This document shows, in pieces, positions 32,211 through 41,354 of a DNA stretch of 64,000 bases. Positions within the stretch are counted from its first letter, which is position 1. Every line of letters begins with the position of its first letter. The stretch comes from an uncultured Clostridium sp. (lineage in GTDB: Bacteria; Bacillota; Clostridia; Lachnospirales; Lachnospiraceae): NCBI GenBank assembly GCA_946553025.1, contig CAMNRM010000011.1, positions 25,884 through 89,883 on the forward strand, given 5' to 3'. Under the pieces are notes generated by a model that ran no database searches, had not been told where the DNA came from, and saw only the letters and a program-made list of their open reading frames with translations. The position numbers and the translations under genes are program-made.

Positions 32211-34788
32211 GGTTTGGATTAATGGGAAAGAAATGTTGGTTGACCCGGAGAGAAAGCTGATCGATGTGCTGCGTAAGGACTGTAAATGCAAGTCCGTGAA
32301 GGACGGGTGCAGCGAGGGTGCCTGCGGGACGTGTACGGTTTTAGTGGACGGGAAGGCGACGAAAGCCTGTGTGCAGAAGATGAGCAGGATGGAAGGGAAG
32401 CATATTTTGACCGTCGAAGGGTTCAGCCAGAGAGAGAAGGACGTGTATGTGTATGCGTTTGGCGAGGCCGGAGCGGTGCAGTGCGGTTTTTGTATTCCCG
32501 GAATGGTGATTTGCGCCAAGGGGCTTTTGGATGTGAATCCGAATCCCAGCCGGGTGGAAATCGCCCATGCGATCCGCAATAATTTCTGCCGCTGTACGGG
32601 GTATAAGAAGATTATTGACGGGATTGAACTGGCGGCAAGGATTCTGCGGGAGAATCTTTCGCTGGAAGATTTGGCGTCGGAAGGCGGAAAGAAAGATGAT
32701 GGGAAGATTCTGGTGGGGGATGCGATTCACCGGATTGATGTGGAAGGAAAGGTTTTAGGGACGGGCGAGTACGTGGATGATGTGGAACTGCCGGATATGA
32801 TTTACGGAAGTGCTGTCCGCAGTCAGTATCCCAGGGCCAGGGTGCTTGCGATTCATACGGAGGAGGCGAAGAAGCTTCCCGGCGTGGTCTGTGTGCTGAC
32901 GGCAGAGGATGTCCCGGGGAAGAATAAGGTGGGGCATTTAAAGCAGGACTGGGATACCATGATTGCCGTGGGGGATGTTACACGGTATCTGGGCGATGCG
33001 ATTGCGATTGTGGCGGCGGAAACACCGGAGATTTTAGAGCAGGCGAAGGCTTTGGTGAAGGTGGACTATGAGGTATTGACGCCGATGACCTGCCCGGCGG
33101 ACAGTCTGGCGGAGGGTGCGCCGCATCTGCACGAGGGCGGAAATATCTTAAGCCATGAGCATCTTGTGCGGGGCAATGCGGACGAGGTGATTGCAAAGTC
33201 GAAGTTTAAGGTGACGCGGCATTATGAAACGCCCTGGACGGAACATGCGTTTTTGGAGCCGGAGGCGGCGATTGCGTTTCCGTTTGAGGACGGCGTGTTT
33301 ATTTATTCCACGGATCAGGGGACGTATGATACCCGGCATGAAACGTCGATTCTTTTGGGACTTCCGCCGGAGAAGGTGATTGTGGAAAATAAGCTGGTCG
33401 GCGGCGGATTTGGCGGCAAGGAGGACGTGACGGTGCAGCACCATGCGGCATTGATTGCGTATCTGACAAAGAGGACGGTCAAGTGCAGGCTGACCAGGAA
33501 GGAAAGCATTATAATTCATCCCAAGCGCCATCCGATGAGCATTGATATGACGACGGCCTGTGACGAGAACGGGATGCTTACGGCAATGAAGGCGGTGGTG
33601 GTTTCGGATACGGGGGCCTATGCTTCCCTGGGCGGGCCGGTACTGCAGAGGGCCTGTACCCATGCGGCAGGGCCGTATAATTACCAGGTAGTGGATATTG
33701 ACGGGACAGCCGTGTATACGAATAATCCGCCGGCGGGGGCGTTCCGCGGGTTTGGGGTAACGCAGACCTGTTTTGCTACGGAGTGCAATATTAATCTTTT
33801 GGCGGAGATGGTGGGGATTTCTCCCTGGGAGATCCGCTATCGAAATGCAATACGTCCGGGGCAGGTGCTTCCAAACGGGCAGATTGCCGATGATTCTACG
33901 GGGCTTGCGGAAACCTTAGAGCAGGTGAAGGAGATTTATGAGAGCAGTCCCTATGCGGGGATTGCCTGTGCGATGAAGAATGCCGGCGTGGGCGTGGGCC
34001 TTCCCGATACGGGACGGGCGCGGCTTGTGGTTGAGGACGGGAAGGTGCATATCCATGCGGGGGCTTCCTGTATCGGTCAGGGGCTGGGAACCGTTCTTGT
34101 GCAGGTGGTTTGTGAAACACTTAACGAAGGGCTGGAGAGAGTGGTCTATCATCAGCCGAATACGGATAAGGCACCGGATTCCGGGACGACTTCCGGGTCA
34201 AGGCAGACCCTGGTTACGGGCGAGGCGGCGAGAAGGGCGGCTGCGGATATTGCGGCAGAACTTGCAAAGGCCGGAGGGGACTGGTCGAAACTGGAGGGCC
34301 GGGAGTTTTATGCGGAATATCTGGCAAAAACCGATAAGATGGGTGCTCCGGTGCCGAATCCGGTATCGCATGTGGCTTATGGGTATGCGACGCAGGTTTG
34401 TATTTTAAATGATGACGGGACAGTGAAGGAACTTGTGGCGGCGCATGATGTGGGCAAGGCCGTGAATCCCAAGAGTGTTGAGGGTCAGATCGAGGGCGGC
34501 GTGATTATGGGATTGGGTTATGCGCTTACGGAGCAGTATCCGCTTAAAAGTTGTGTGCCGACGGCGAAGTTTGGGACTTTGGGGCTGTTCAGGGCGGATA
34601 AGACGCCGGATGTGAAGAGTATTGTTGTGGAGAAGAAGGGGATTCCTGTGGCTTATGGGGCGATTGGGGTTGGGGAGATTACCTCGATTCCGACGGCTCC
34701 GGCGGTGCAGGGGGCGTATTACCGGTGGAATGGGGAGTTTCAGACGGAACTGCCGCTTAGGGGGACGCCTTATGCGAAGAAGAAGTAA
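32194..34788 (+). CDS. xdhD: XdhD-type fused Fe-S/molybdenum hydroxylase (selenium-dependent xanthine dehydrogenase family)
   Basis: 864 residues from ATG 32194, with GGAGG 6-7 bases upstream. The N-terminus is a two-cluster [2Fe-2S] domain: KDGCSEGACGTCTVLVDG, then QCGFCIPGMVICAKGLL and NNFCRCTGYKKII. A linker leads to the molybdopterin-binding domains: VGGGFGGKEDVTVQHHAAL, PAGAFRGFGVTQ, GQGLGTVLVQVVCE, SGSRQTLVTGEA and the active-site Glu in GAIGVGEITSIP. This is the XdhD arrangement of xanthine oxidase family enzymes with no FAD domain. Family knowledge plus YqeB, SelD and YedF nearby indicate a selenium-dependent hydroxylase that carries labile Se at Mo, not selenocysteine. Likely substrate is a purine base. 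No separate FAD subunit or XdhC is found here. Confidence 0.92.
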   Translation: MSLCCKVWINGKEMLVDPERKLIDVLRKDCKCKSVKDGCSEGACGTCTVLVDGKATKACVQKMSRMEGKHILTVEGFSQREKDVYVYAFGEAGAVQCGFCIPGMVICAKGLLDVNPNPSRVEIAHAIRNNFCRCTGYKKIIDGIELAARILRENLSLEDLASEGGKKDDGKILVGDAIHRIDVEGKVLGTGEYVDDVELPDMIYGSAVRSQYPRARVLAIHTEEAKKLPGVVCVLTAEDVPGKNKVGHLKQDWDTMIAVGDVTRYLGDAIAIVAAETPEILEQAKALVKVDYEVLTPMTCPADSLAEGAPHLHEGGNILSHEHLVRGNADEVIAKSKFKVTRHYETPWTEHAFLEPEAAIAFPFEDGVFIYSTDQGTYDTRHETSILLGLPPEKVIVENKLVGGGFGGKEDVTVQHHAALIAYLTKRTVKCRLTRKESIIIHPKRHPMSIDMTTACDENGMLTAMKAVVVSDTGAYASLGGPVLQRACTHAAGPYNYQVVDIDGTAVYTNNPPAGAFRGFGVTQTCFATECNINLLAEMVGISPWEIRYRNAIRPGQVLPNGQIADDSTGLAETLEQVKEIYESSPYAGIACAMKNAGVGVGLPDTGRARLVVEDGKVHIHAGASCIGQGLGTVLVQVVCETLNEGLERVVYHQPNTDKAPDSGTTSGSRQTLVTGEAARRAAADIAAELAKAGGDWSKLEGREFYAEYLAKTDKMGAPVPNPVSHVAYGYATQVCILNDDGTVKELVAAHDVGKAVNPKSVEGQIEGGVIMGLGYALTEQYPLKSCVPTAKFGTLGLFRADKTPDVKSIVVEKKGIPVAYGAIGVGEITSIPTAPAVQGAYYRWNGEFQTELPLRGTPYAKKK

Positions 34789-34869
34789 GGGATTTTTTTA
34801 AGGAATGAGGGTGAGGGTGGGATTGAGATGATGTTATGGTGTGGTGGAGGTTACATGCTGTTACGCTGC

Positions 34870-34996
34870 GGCGGGGCAATGTTCCATCGTCACCACGCTC
34901 TCGCTCCGCATAAAACGTAGCGGACGCTAAACTCGTGAAAGACCTCGTTAAGCGCCGACGTTTGATAGGGGATTCCTTATGGAACATTGTCCCGCC
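34870..34996. repeat. 127-bp element with 18-bp inverted ends between xdhD and hyuA
   Basis: GGCGGGGCAATGTTCCAT (34870-34887) and ATGGAACATTGTCCCGCC (34979-34996) are inverted repeats with one mismatch. The interior also contains complementary pieces, for example AAACGT near 34913 and ACGTTT near 34958. Neither side has a T-run, so it is not a standard terminator. It may be a second MITE-like family or a processing hairpin. The rest of the 365-base gap (34789-35154) holds no coding sequence; GGTTGGATGG is repeated near 35020-35050. Confidence 0.6.
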
Positions 34997-35154
34997 TTCG
35001 CTGTTTGACCGGTTGTTTGAGGTTGGATGGGTTGTTTGAGGTTGGATGGTTAGTGTTTAAATAGGGGTGTTGGAAACTAATTGTTTACTTAATGAAGTTG
35101 TGTTATTGTTTTATGATGTTTTATGTTGAATTTATTATGGAAGGAGGTTGATGG

Positions 35155-36522
35155 ATGAAGACGTTGTTTAAGGGTGGACAGGTGGTTTCTTCTTCTGGTG
35201 TAGTGGGGATGGATGTGCTTGTTGATGGAGAGAAGATTGTTGAAGTGGGGGAAGGGCTTTCTTTGGATAACGGAAATATTGTTGATGTGGAGGGGAAGCT
35301 TCTTTTTCCGGGATTTATTGACGGGCATACGCATTTTGATTTGCATGTAGCGGGGACGGTGACGGCGGACGATTTTGCTACGGGGACGAAGGCTGCGGTT
35401 AAGGGCGGGACGACGACGATTGTGGACTTTGCCACGCAGTATCCCGGGGAAACGCTGATGGAAGGGCTTGCTAACTGGCATAAGAAGGCGGACGGGAAGT
35501 GTTCTTGTGATTATGGGTTTCATATGTCGGTTACGGACTGGAATCCTGAAGTTAGCCGTGAACTTTTGCGGATGATGGAGGAGGGGGTTAGTTCGTTTAA
35601 GCTGTATATGACTTACGATACCCAGGTGGATGATAAGACGATTTATGAGATTTTAAAGCGGCTTAAGGAAATTGGGGGGATTGCCGGGGTGCATTGTGAG
35701 AACAGCGGGGTGATTGCGGCACTGCAGGAGGAAGCGGTTCGCGCCGGGAAGATGGGGGTGTTAAGCCATGTGCTTACCCGTCCGGCCCAGGCGGAGGCCG
35801 AGGCGGTGTCGAGGCTTTTGCGGCTGGCGCAGATTGCAAAAGCGCCGGTGTTGGTGGTGCATCTTACTTGTGAGGAAGGCTTGAAGGAAATCCTGTCGGC
35901 CCGGGAGAGGGGGCAGGAGGTTTTTGCGGAAACCTGTCCGCAGTATTTGCTGATGAATAAGGAATTGTATGAACTGCCGGGATTTGAGGGGGCGAGGTAT
36001 GTGATTGCGCCGCCGCTTCGCTCGGCAAGGGATGAGGAAGTGCTGTGGAAGGCGCTGAAAGACGGGCAGATTCAGATTATTTCTACGGATCACTGCAGCT
36101 TTACGACGGAGCAGAAAGAACTTGGGCGGGAGGATTTCCGCAGGATTCCCGGGGGAATGCCGGGAGTGGAAACGAGAGGGATTCTGCTGTACAGTGAAGG
36201 GGTGCGTAAGGGAAGGATTACGGAAGGTGAGATGTGCCGGCTGCTTTCGGAGAATCCGGCGAAGCTGTTTGGGATGTATCCGAAAAAAGGCGTGATTGCC
36301 CCGGGGAGCGATGCGGATATTGTGGTGATTGATCCGGCGGCTTCGGAAGTAATCCGGGCAGAAGAGCAGCTGCAGAATGTGGATTATGCGCCGTTTGAGG
36401 GGCTGAACGTCCAGGGAAAGATTGCGCAGGTGTATCTGCGGGGCGAAAAGGTTGTTGAGGACGGGAAGGTGCTGAAGGAACTGACGGGGCGGTATGTTGC
36501 CCGGGGGAAGTATAGTCTGTAG
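35155..36522 (+). CDS. hyuA: Dihydropyrimidinase/D-hydantoinase HyuA (YgeZ)
   Basis: 455 residues, a cyclic amidohydrolase. Metal ligands: FIDGHTHFDLH (H-x-H), SSFKLYMTYD with the carbamylated Lys, GVHCENSG, VVHLTCEE and ISTDHCSF with the catalytic Asp. These are hallmarks of hydantoinases/dihydropyrimidinases. In the E. coli purine cluster the equivalent gene is hyuA/ygeZ. It would open a cyclic ureide or imidazolone ring formed from the oxidised purine, upstream of YgeY/YgeW; the exact intermediate is not proven. AAGGAGG 7 bases before ATG 35155 supports the start. It is separated from xdhD by an inverted-repeat element. Confidence 0.93.
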   Translation: MKTLFKGGQVVSSSGVVGMDVLVDGEKIVEVGEGLSLDNGNIVDVEGKLLFPGFIDGHTHFDLHVAGTVTADDFATGTKAAVKGGTTTIVDFATQYPGETLMEGLANWHKKADGKCSCDYGFHMSVTDWNPEVSRELLRMMEEGVSSFKLYMTYDTQVDDKTIYEILKRLKEIGGIAGVHCENSGVIAALQEEAVRAGKMGVLSHVLTRPAQAEAEAVSRLLRLAQIAKAPVLVVHLTCEEGLKEILSARERGQEVFAETCPQYLLMNKELYELPGFEGARYVIAPPLRSARDEEVLWKALKDGQIQIISTDHCSFTTEQKELGREDFRRIPGGMPGVETRGILLYSEGVRKGRITEGEMCRLLSENPAKLFGMYPKKGVIAPGSDADIVVIDPAASEVIRAEEQLQNVDYAPFEGLNVQGKIAQVYLRGEKVVEDGKVLKELTGRYVARGKYSL

Positions 36523-36750
36523 GGTAATGTTGGCGTATTTTATCCTATTTTTGCTGTGTGGTTTTGCTGCGGATTTGGTGTCTGGATTTGCGGATGCCGG
36601 GTTCGCAGCAGACTTATACGAGCGTTATGTTTTTAAAAATATAACGATGGTGTTTTGCTGTACGGTGATGGTCGTTTGATGTATAACAATGGTGTGCTGC
36701 TGTACGGTGATGGTTGTTTGTTGATGGAGAGAACGAAAGAGAGGTTTTTT

Positions 36751-37809
36751 ATGAACACGAAGAAGATGTTAGCGGTTTGGGGGATTTTGCTGGGAGCGAT
36801 TGGGGCGGTTCTGGCGTTTTTTGGGAATCCGGGGAATATGGCGTTTTGTATTGCCTGTTTTGTACGGGATATGGCTGGGGCGGCGCGGTTTCATCAGGCG
36901 GCGATTGTACAGTATATGCGGCCGGAGATTGCGGGGCTGGTGATTGGCGCGTTTGTGATTTCTCTGGTGTCGAAGGAATATCGCTCGACGGGCGGGTCCT
37001 CGCCGATGATTCGGTTTCTTTTGGGGATAATAACGATGATTGGGGCTTTGATGTTTTTAGGGTGTCCGCTTCGGATGGTGCTTCGGATGGCTGGCGGTGA
37101 TTTGAATGCGTATGTTGCTTTGATTGGTTTTATTCTTGGGGCGGCTACGGGGAGTTTCTTTTTGAAGAAGGGATTTTCTCTGGGGCGGGCGTATGATACG
37201 CAGAAGGTTTCGGGCTATATTCTGCCGGGAATTTTGGCGCTTTTGTTTGTGCTCAGTATTGCCACGGGGATTTTTACGGCAAGCACGGAAGGTCCGGGGA
37301 GTATGCATGCGCCGGTGATGCTTTCTTTAGCCGGGGGGTTGGTGTTTGGTGCCATTGCCCAGAAGGCGCGTACCTGCTTTGCCGGGGGAATAAGGGACGT
37401 GATTTTGATGAAAAATTTTGATTTGCTGACGGTGATTGGGGCATTGTTTGTTACGATGCTTGTGTATAATCTGGTCAATGGAAAGTTTGTGTTAAGTTTT
37501 GCGGGACAGCCGGTGGCGCACACGGAACATCTCTGGAATGTGCTGGGGATGTATGCGGTTGGCTTTGCGGCGGTTCTTGCCGGAGGGTGTCCGCTCAGAC
37601 AGTTGATTTTAGCCGGGCAGGGTTCGGGAGATTCTGCGGTTTATGTGGCTGGAATGTTTGTGGGAGCGGCGGTCTGCCATAATTTCGGCCTGGCTTCGAG
37701 CGGAAACGGGACGACGGGAGCGGGGCGGATTGCCTGTGTGGTTTGTATTTTGCTGTTATTTGTGATAGGGTTTACCTGTAAGCGTGAGAAAAGGGGGAAC
37801 GGAAGATGA
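36751..37809 (+). CDS. yedE: YedE-family selenium transporter
   Basis: 352 residues, about nine to ten hydrophobic segments. It belongs to the YeeE/YedE family, with conserved cysteine-containing loops GNMAFCIACFVRD, FLGCPLRMVLRMAGGD, ARTCFAGGIRD and AGGCPLRQLILAGQGSGD. In this family the cysteines pass sulfur or selenium species through the membrane; the selenium-linked branch is consistently next to yedF and selD, as here. GAGAGG 6-7 bases before ATG 36751 decides the start; the longer frame from 36655 runs through a repeated CTGTACGGTGATGG segment and is not convincing. Its stop overlaps the next gene in ATGA. The 228 bases upstream contain no other gene. Confidence 0.88.
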   Translation: MNTKKMLAVWGILLGAIGAVLAFFGNPGNMAFCIACFVRDMAGAARFHQAAIVQYMRPEIAGLVIGAFVISLVSKEYRSTGGSSPMIRFLLGIITMIGALMFLGCPLRMVLRMAGGDLNAYVALIGFILGAATGSFFLKKGFSLGRAYDTQKVSGYILPGILALLFVLSIATGIFTASTEGPGSMHAPVMLSLAGGLVFGAIAQKARTCFAGGIRDVILMKNFDLLTVIGALFVTMLVYNLVNGKFVLSFAGQPVAHTEHLWNVLGMYAVGFAAVLAGGCPLRQLILAGQGSGDSAVYVAGMFVGAAVCHNFGLASSGNGTTGAGRIACVVCILLLFVIGFTCKREKRGNGR

Positions 37810-38009
37810 AGATTGATGTGAGAGGGCTTTCCTGCCCGGAACCGGTACTGATGGTGATGGATGCGATGGATGAGGCACCGGGGGAGGAACTGGTTATTCT
37901 CTCGGATGCGGCGCATACCCGGGATAATCTGGTGAAGCTGGCGCAGACGGAGGGACGAAAGGTTTCCGTAAAAGAAAATGGAAAGAATTATGAAATTGTG
38001 ATATCATGA
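37806..38009 (+). CDS. TusA/SirA-like sulfur (selenium) carrier protein
   Basis: 67 residues with the TusA hallmark GLSCPEPVLMVMDAM, where Cys is the persulfide or selenopersulfide site. It overlaps yedE by four bases (ATGA), showing translational coupling, and TusA-YedE pairs are a known combination. It should accept sulfur or selenium delivered by YedE or the cysteine desulfurase and hand it on toward SelD. Its stop codon TGA (38007-38009) lies within the terminal ATGATG of a MITE-like copy, so the element provides the end of the gene. Confidence 0.88.
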   Translation: MKIDVRGLSCPEPVLMVMDAMDEAPGEELVILSDAAHTRDNLVKLAQTEGRKVSVKENGKNYEIVIS

Positions 38010-38172
38010 TGTTACCAGGGGCAAAAGGTTGAAAATGCTACGAAAGCTTGCCTTCAGGAGGATTTTTGACCTTGGGGCTTGCCAAAAACATGAAAAAGCA
38101 GCCCGATAGGGCGGATTTTGAAGGTTTTTAGGATTGCGGGAGTACGAAGTGCGGAGCAATCCGCGGTATCGT
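38006..38172 (+). mobile_element. MITE-like element, copy C, one end lost, between tusA-like gene and selD
   Basis: About 167 bases matching the complement of copies A and B, including ACGAAAGCTTGC, CCAAAAACATGAAAAAGCAG and GATTGCGGGAGTACGAAG. It begins at the stop codon of the tusA-like gene (ATGATGTTACCAGGGG, with a two-base insertion relative to copies A/B). The distal terminal repeat is missing; similarity ends near the GGTATCGTGGG stretch. It fills most of the 195 bases between the two genes. Confidence 0.85.
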
Positions 38173-38204
38173 GGGAACAAAGCAAAGCGACAGGAGGAAA
38201 GATT

Positions 38205-39230
38205 TTGGAAGAGGAGAAGATTGTTTTTTGTAAGGGCGGGGGCTGTACGGCGAAGCTTGGGCCGGGGGCATTGAACCGGGTGCTGGGTAAGCTTCCCAAG
38301 GCCGAGGACCCGAATTTGCTGATTGGTTTTGACCATTCGGATGATGCGGCGGTGTACCGGCTGCGTGAGGATTTGGCGATTGTGCAGACTCTGGATTTTT
38401 TTCCGCCGATGGTGGAGGACCCCTATATCTTTGGGCAGATTGCGGCGGCAAATGCGCTCAGTGATATTTATGCTATGGGGGGCGAGGTAAAGACGGCGTT
38501 GAATATTGTCTGCTTTCCCGAGGCTATGGATTTGAATATTTTGGGGCAGATTCTTTTAGGAGGAAGCGAGAAGGTGCGGGAAGCCGGGGGTGTGCTGGCG
38601 GGCGGGCATTCTATCGCGGACCAGGATGTAAAGTACGGGCTTTCGGTGACGGGGGTGATTCATCCCGATAAGATTTTTGCCAATAACAGCTGTAAAGAGG
38701 GGGATGTGCTTTTATTGACGAAACCCCTGGGCGTGGGCATTGTCTGTACGGCTTCGCGGGTTGGGGAGGCGTCAGAGGAGGCCATGGCGCTGGCGGTGGA
38801 GTCGATGACGACATTGAATAAATATGCGTCGGAAATTGTAAGGAAGTATCGGACGCACGGGTGTACGGATGTGACGGGATTTGGGTTTTTGGTGCATTTG
38901 TGCGAGATGCTGGGGGATGATTTCAGCGCGGAGATTGATAAGGATAAGGTTCCGTTTATCCCCGGGTGTCCGGCGTATGTGGAGGAATTTTATCTGACGG
39001 CGGCAGGGCAGAGAAACAGGAATCATGCGCAGGATAAGGTGGTGTTTGAGGACTGCAGTTTTGCCATGGAAGAAATTTTATATGATGCACAGACCTCGGG
39101 CGGACTTTTGGTGAGTATGGCTGCAGAGGACGGGGAGAAGGCATTGGAAGAGCTTAAAAAGCTGGGGCTGCCCTGCGGGATTGTGGGGAGAGTGGTGAAG
39201 AAGAGAGAGATGACGGTGGTTGTGCGGTAA
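38205..39230 (+). CDS. selD: Selenophosphate synthase (selenide, water dikinase)
   Basis: 341 residues of the PurM/SelD fold. [16 protein letters not shown] is the N-terminal catalytic segment: Cys and Lys stand where E. coli SelD has Cys17 and Lys20, so this is a Cys form, not a selenocysteine form. [42 protein letters not shown] and [11 protein letters not shown] bind ATP and Mg. It makes selenophosphate from selenide and ATP. TTG 38205 is the best start: AGGAGG (38192-38197) stands 7 bases before it. The in-frame ATG at 38118 lies inside the MITE-like element and would add 29 unrelated residues. Product use here is most likely the hydroxylase cofactor; selA/selB are not in the window. Confidence 0.93.
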   Translation: MEEEKIVFCKGGGCTAKLGPGALNRVLGKLPKAEDPNLLIGFDHSDDAAVYRLREDLAIVQTLDFFPPMVEDPYIFGQIAAANALSDIYAMGGEVKTALNIVCFPEAMDLNILGQILLGGSEKVREAGGVLAGGHSIADQDVKYGLSVTGVIHPDKIFANNSCKEGDVLLLTKPLGVGIVCTASRVGEASEEAMALAVESMTTLNKYASEIVRKYRTHGCTDVTGFGFLVHLCEMLGDDFSAEIDKDKVPFIPGCPAYVEEFYLTAAGQRNRNHAQDKVVFEDCSFAMEEILYDAQTSGGLLVSMAAEDGEKALEELKKLGLPCGIVGRVVKKREMTVVVR

Positions 39231-39359
39231 AGGAGCATTAATGGATGAAGTTTGTACCGTTTTTTGTTATTTTGGAAAGTGATAAAGGAAGGCGGTATGC
39301 ACACAGGCGATTAGGGTTTGCACAGTTTATTTGCAGTTTGGAAAGGAATGGTGAGATGG

Positions 39360-40109
39360 ATGAGATTGGATGAACGTGGAAAGCAGTGTCCGCTTCCGGT
39401 GATTGATGCGAAGAAAGCTTTGGAAAAGGCAGAGCCGGGAAGTGTTGTGGAGGTAGTGGTTGACAATGAGATTGCCGTGCAGAATTTAAAAAAACTGGCA
39501 GCGCATAAGGGGCTTCTTTCTTCTTCGGAAAAGGTGAGCGGGCGGGAATTTCTGGTGAAAATTACTGCGGGAGGAAAGGCAGAAAGTACGGCTGAAGCTG
39601 CGGCAGGCAATGTGCAGGGGAATGCAATCAAAACTGCGGCAGGCAGCGGGGCTGGAGGTGCGCATGGAAATACAACCGAAATTGCATCAGGCAGCGGAAC
39701 GGGAGATATACAGAAAACGACTGAAGTTGCAGAGGAAGAGCAGCAGGTAAGCTGTGCATTGGACTGCCGGGAAAAGGGGATGGTTGTGGTTCTGGCTTCT
39801 GAGGAAATGGGGCAGGGCGACGAGGTTTTAGGGCGGCTTTTGATGAAAGGTTTTGTCTATGCACTGACCCAGCAGGATAGGTTGCCGGAAACGGTGCTTT
39901 TATTTAACGGCGGGGCAAAGCTATCCTGTGAAGGATCGGATTCCCTGGAGGATTTGAGGGAGCTGGAGGCGCAGGGAGTGGAGATACTGACCTGCGGGAC
40001 CTGCCTGAATCATTATGGGATAGCTAAGAAGCTTTCGGTTGGGAATGTGACGAATATGTATGAGATTGTGGAGAAAATGACAGGGGCGAAAAAGATTGTG
40101 CGGCCCTGA
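39360..40109 (+). CDS. yedF: YedF, selenium-metabolism sulfurtransferase-like protein
   Basis: About 249 residues. The N-terminal 70 are a TusA-like domain with the GKQCPLPVIDAKKAL motif. The C-terminal 110 are a DsrE-like domain (GMVVVLASEEMGQGDEVLG, ETVLLFNGGAKLSCEGSDSL, LTCGTCLNHYGI with conserved Cys). Between them lies about 60 residues of Ala/Gly/Thr-rich low-complexity sequence (AAAGNVQGNAIKTAAGSGAG), longer than I expect for the family. YedF occurs with selD across selenium-using bacteria and is thought to carry selenium. Several ATGs (39348, 39360) are close together; 39360 opens directly on the conserved domain. Confidence 0.88.
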   Translation: MRLDERGKQCPLPVIDAKKALEKAEPGSVVEVVVDNEIAVQNLKKLAAHKGLLSSSEKVSGREFLVKITAGGKAESTAEAAAGNVQGNAIKTAAGSGAGGAHGNTTEIASGSGTGDIQKTTEVAEEEQQVSCALDCREKGMVVVLASEEMGQGDEVLGRLLMKGFVYALTQQDRLPETVLLFNGGAKLSCEGSDSLEDLRELEAQGVEILTCGTCLNHYGIAKKLSVGNVTNMYEIVEKMTGAKKIVRP

Positions 40110-40250
40110 CTGGGGCATAAAGGGAAAAGATAACTAACCGTTAATTTTTTCAACCAATAGTTTACCTCCATTCAGTTGTGGACAGGGTATTTTTCTGGTA
40201 GGATGGTATCAGGGCTGCTTCAGGCTAAATATCGGACAGGAGGACGGATG

Positions 40251-41285
40251 ATGACTTTGGGGAAGGTAATTCGCAAGTACAGGAAAAGAAAATCCATGAC
40301 GCAGGAGGAGATGGCAGCGCGGCTGGGGGTGAGTGCCCCGGCGGTGAATAAGTGGGAAAATGAAAATTCTTACCCGGATATTATGCTTTTGGCACCGATT
40401 GCGCGGCTTTTGGAAATTTCTCTGGATACGCTTTTATCGTTTCAGGAAGATCTGACGAGGGAAGAAATACAGAAAATGACCGTGGAACTGGATGAAATGC
40501 TAAAAAAGGAGCCCTATGATCACGGATTTTGCTGGGTGAAGAAAAAGCTGGAGCAGTATCCGAACTGCGGATGGCTGATTATCTCCGCGGCGGTGATTCT
40601 TGATGCACAGTGTATCGTGCAGAAGCCTCCCCACGCGGCGGAATATGAGGAGTATATTTCTTCCCTCTACCACCGCGCCCTGGAATGCAGCGATGAAGAG
40701 GTTCGCGTTCGGGCAGCCGATGCGCTGGTTGGTTTTTACCGCAGGAAGAAGGATTATGTTAAGGCGGAAAAGTATCTGGAATATTTTTCCATTCAAAACC
40801 CCATGCGCAAGATACAGCAGGCGATTATTTATCAGGAAACGAACCGGGTGCGTGAAGCCTATAAGACGTATGAGGAGCTTTTATTTGCCGATTATCAGAG
40901 GGTGAATGCCCAGCTGCAGGGGATGTACGCGCTTGCATTGCAGGAAAAGGACAGAAAAAAGGCTCATTTTCTTGTGGATAAACAGGTGGAAATGGCGAAG
41001 TGTTTTGACATGGGGAGATACTATGAGGTTTCCCCGGGGCTTGAACTGGCGGTGCAGGAAAAGGATAAAAAGGCTGTGGAAGAGATTGGAAAAGAAATGC
41101 TTTCTTCCGTGGATCAGATGTACGGTTTCCGAGAATCGCCGTTGTATGAACATATGGAATTTAAGGCACCGCGGAGGGAATTTCTGGAGGGCGTGAAAGA
41201 AAATCTGAAGAAATGCCTGCGGGAAATTGCACAGGAGATGGAAGGGAATGCAGAGAAGCCTTCTGAGGGAGGTTTGGCGGAATAG
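40251..41285 (+). CDS. Xre-family regulator with TPR-like C-terminal domain
   Basis: 344 residues. The first 70 form a Cro/CI HTH (VIRKYRKRKSMTQEEMAARL, SAPAVNKWENENSYPDIMLL). The remaining 270 are helical repeats with TPR-like spacing, typical of Firmicutes regulators of the HTH-TPR class (RNPP-like in architecture only; no peptide has been identified). AGGAGG 7 bases before ATG 40251 favours that start over 40248. It interrupts the selenium genes between yedF and yqeB, oriented the same way, and may regulate them or be a passenger. A weak promoter could lie in the 140-base gap before it. Confidence 0.82.
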   Translation: MTLGKVIRKYRKRKSMTQEEMAARLGVSAPAVNKWENENSYPDIMLLAPIARLLEISLDTLLSFQEDLTREEIQKMTVELDEMLKKEPYDHGFCWVKKKLEQYPNCGWLIISAAVILDAQCIVQKPPHAAEYEEYISSLYHRALECSDEEVRVRAADALVGFYRRKKDYVKAEKYLEYFSIQNPMRKIQQAIIYQETNRVREAYKTYEELLFADYQRVNAQLQGMYALALQEKDRKKAHFLVDKQVEMAKCFDMGRYYEVSPGLELAVQEKDKKAVEEIGKEMLSSVDQMYGFRESPLYEHMEFKAPRREFLEGVKENLKKCLREIAQEMEGNAEKPSEGGLAE

Positions 41286-41354
41286 AGAATGAATGAGCTA
41301 GGGGTTCAGGTGGGAAGGAGAATATAAGGGCATAAAATGAATGGAGGGTGAAAC

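Noticed and set aside
31530..32579. 349-residue open frame on the minus strand opposite ygfK and xdhD
   Set aside because: It is antisense to two strongly supported genes, has no ribosome binding site and no recognisable motif; it arises from GC-rich codon use.
36494..36679. Small hydrophobic ORF between hyuA and yedE
   Set aside because: No ribosome binding site; it overlaps the hyuA end and a duplicated CTGTACGGTGATGG segment, and hydrophobicity comes from T-rich sequence.
38118..38204. Upstream ATG of selD
   Set aside because: It lies inside the MITE-like element and encodes residues unrelated to SelD; the AGGAGG site points to TTG 38205.
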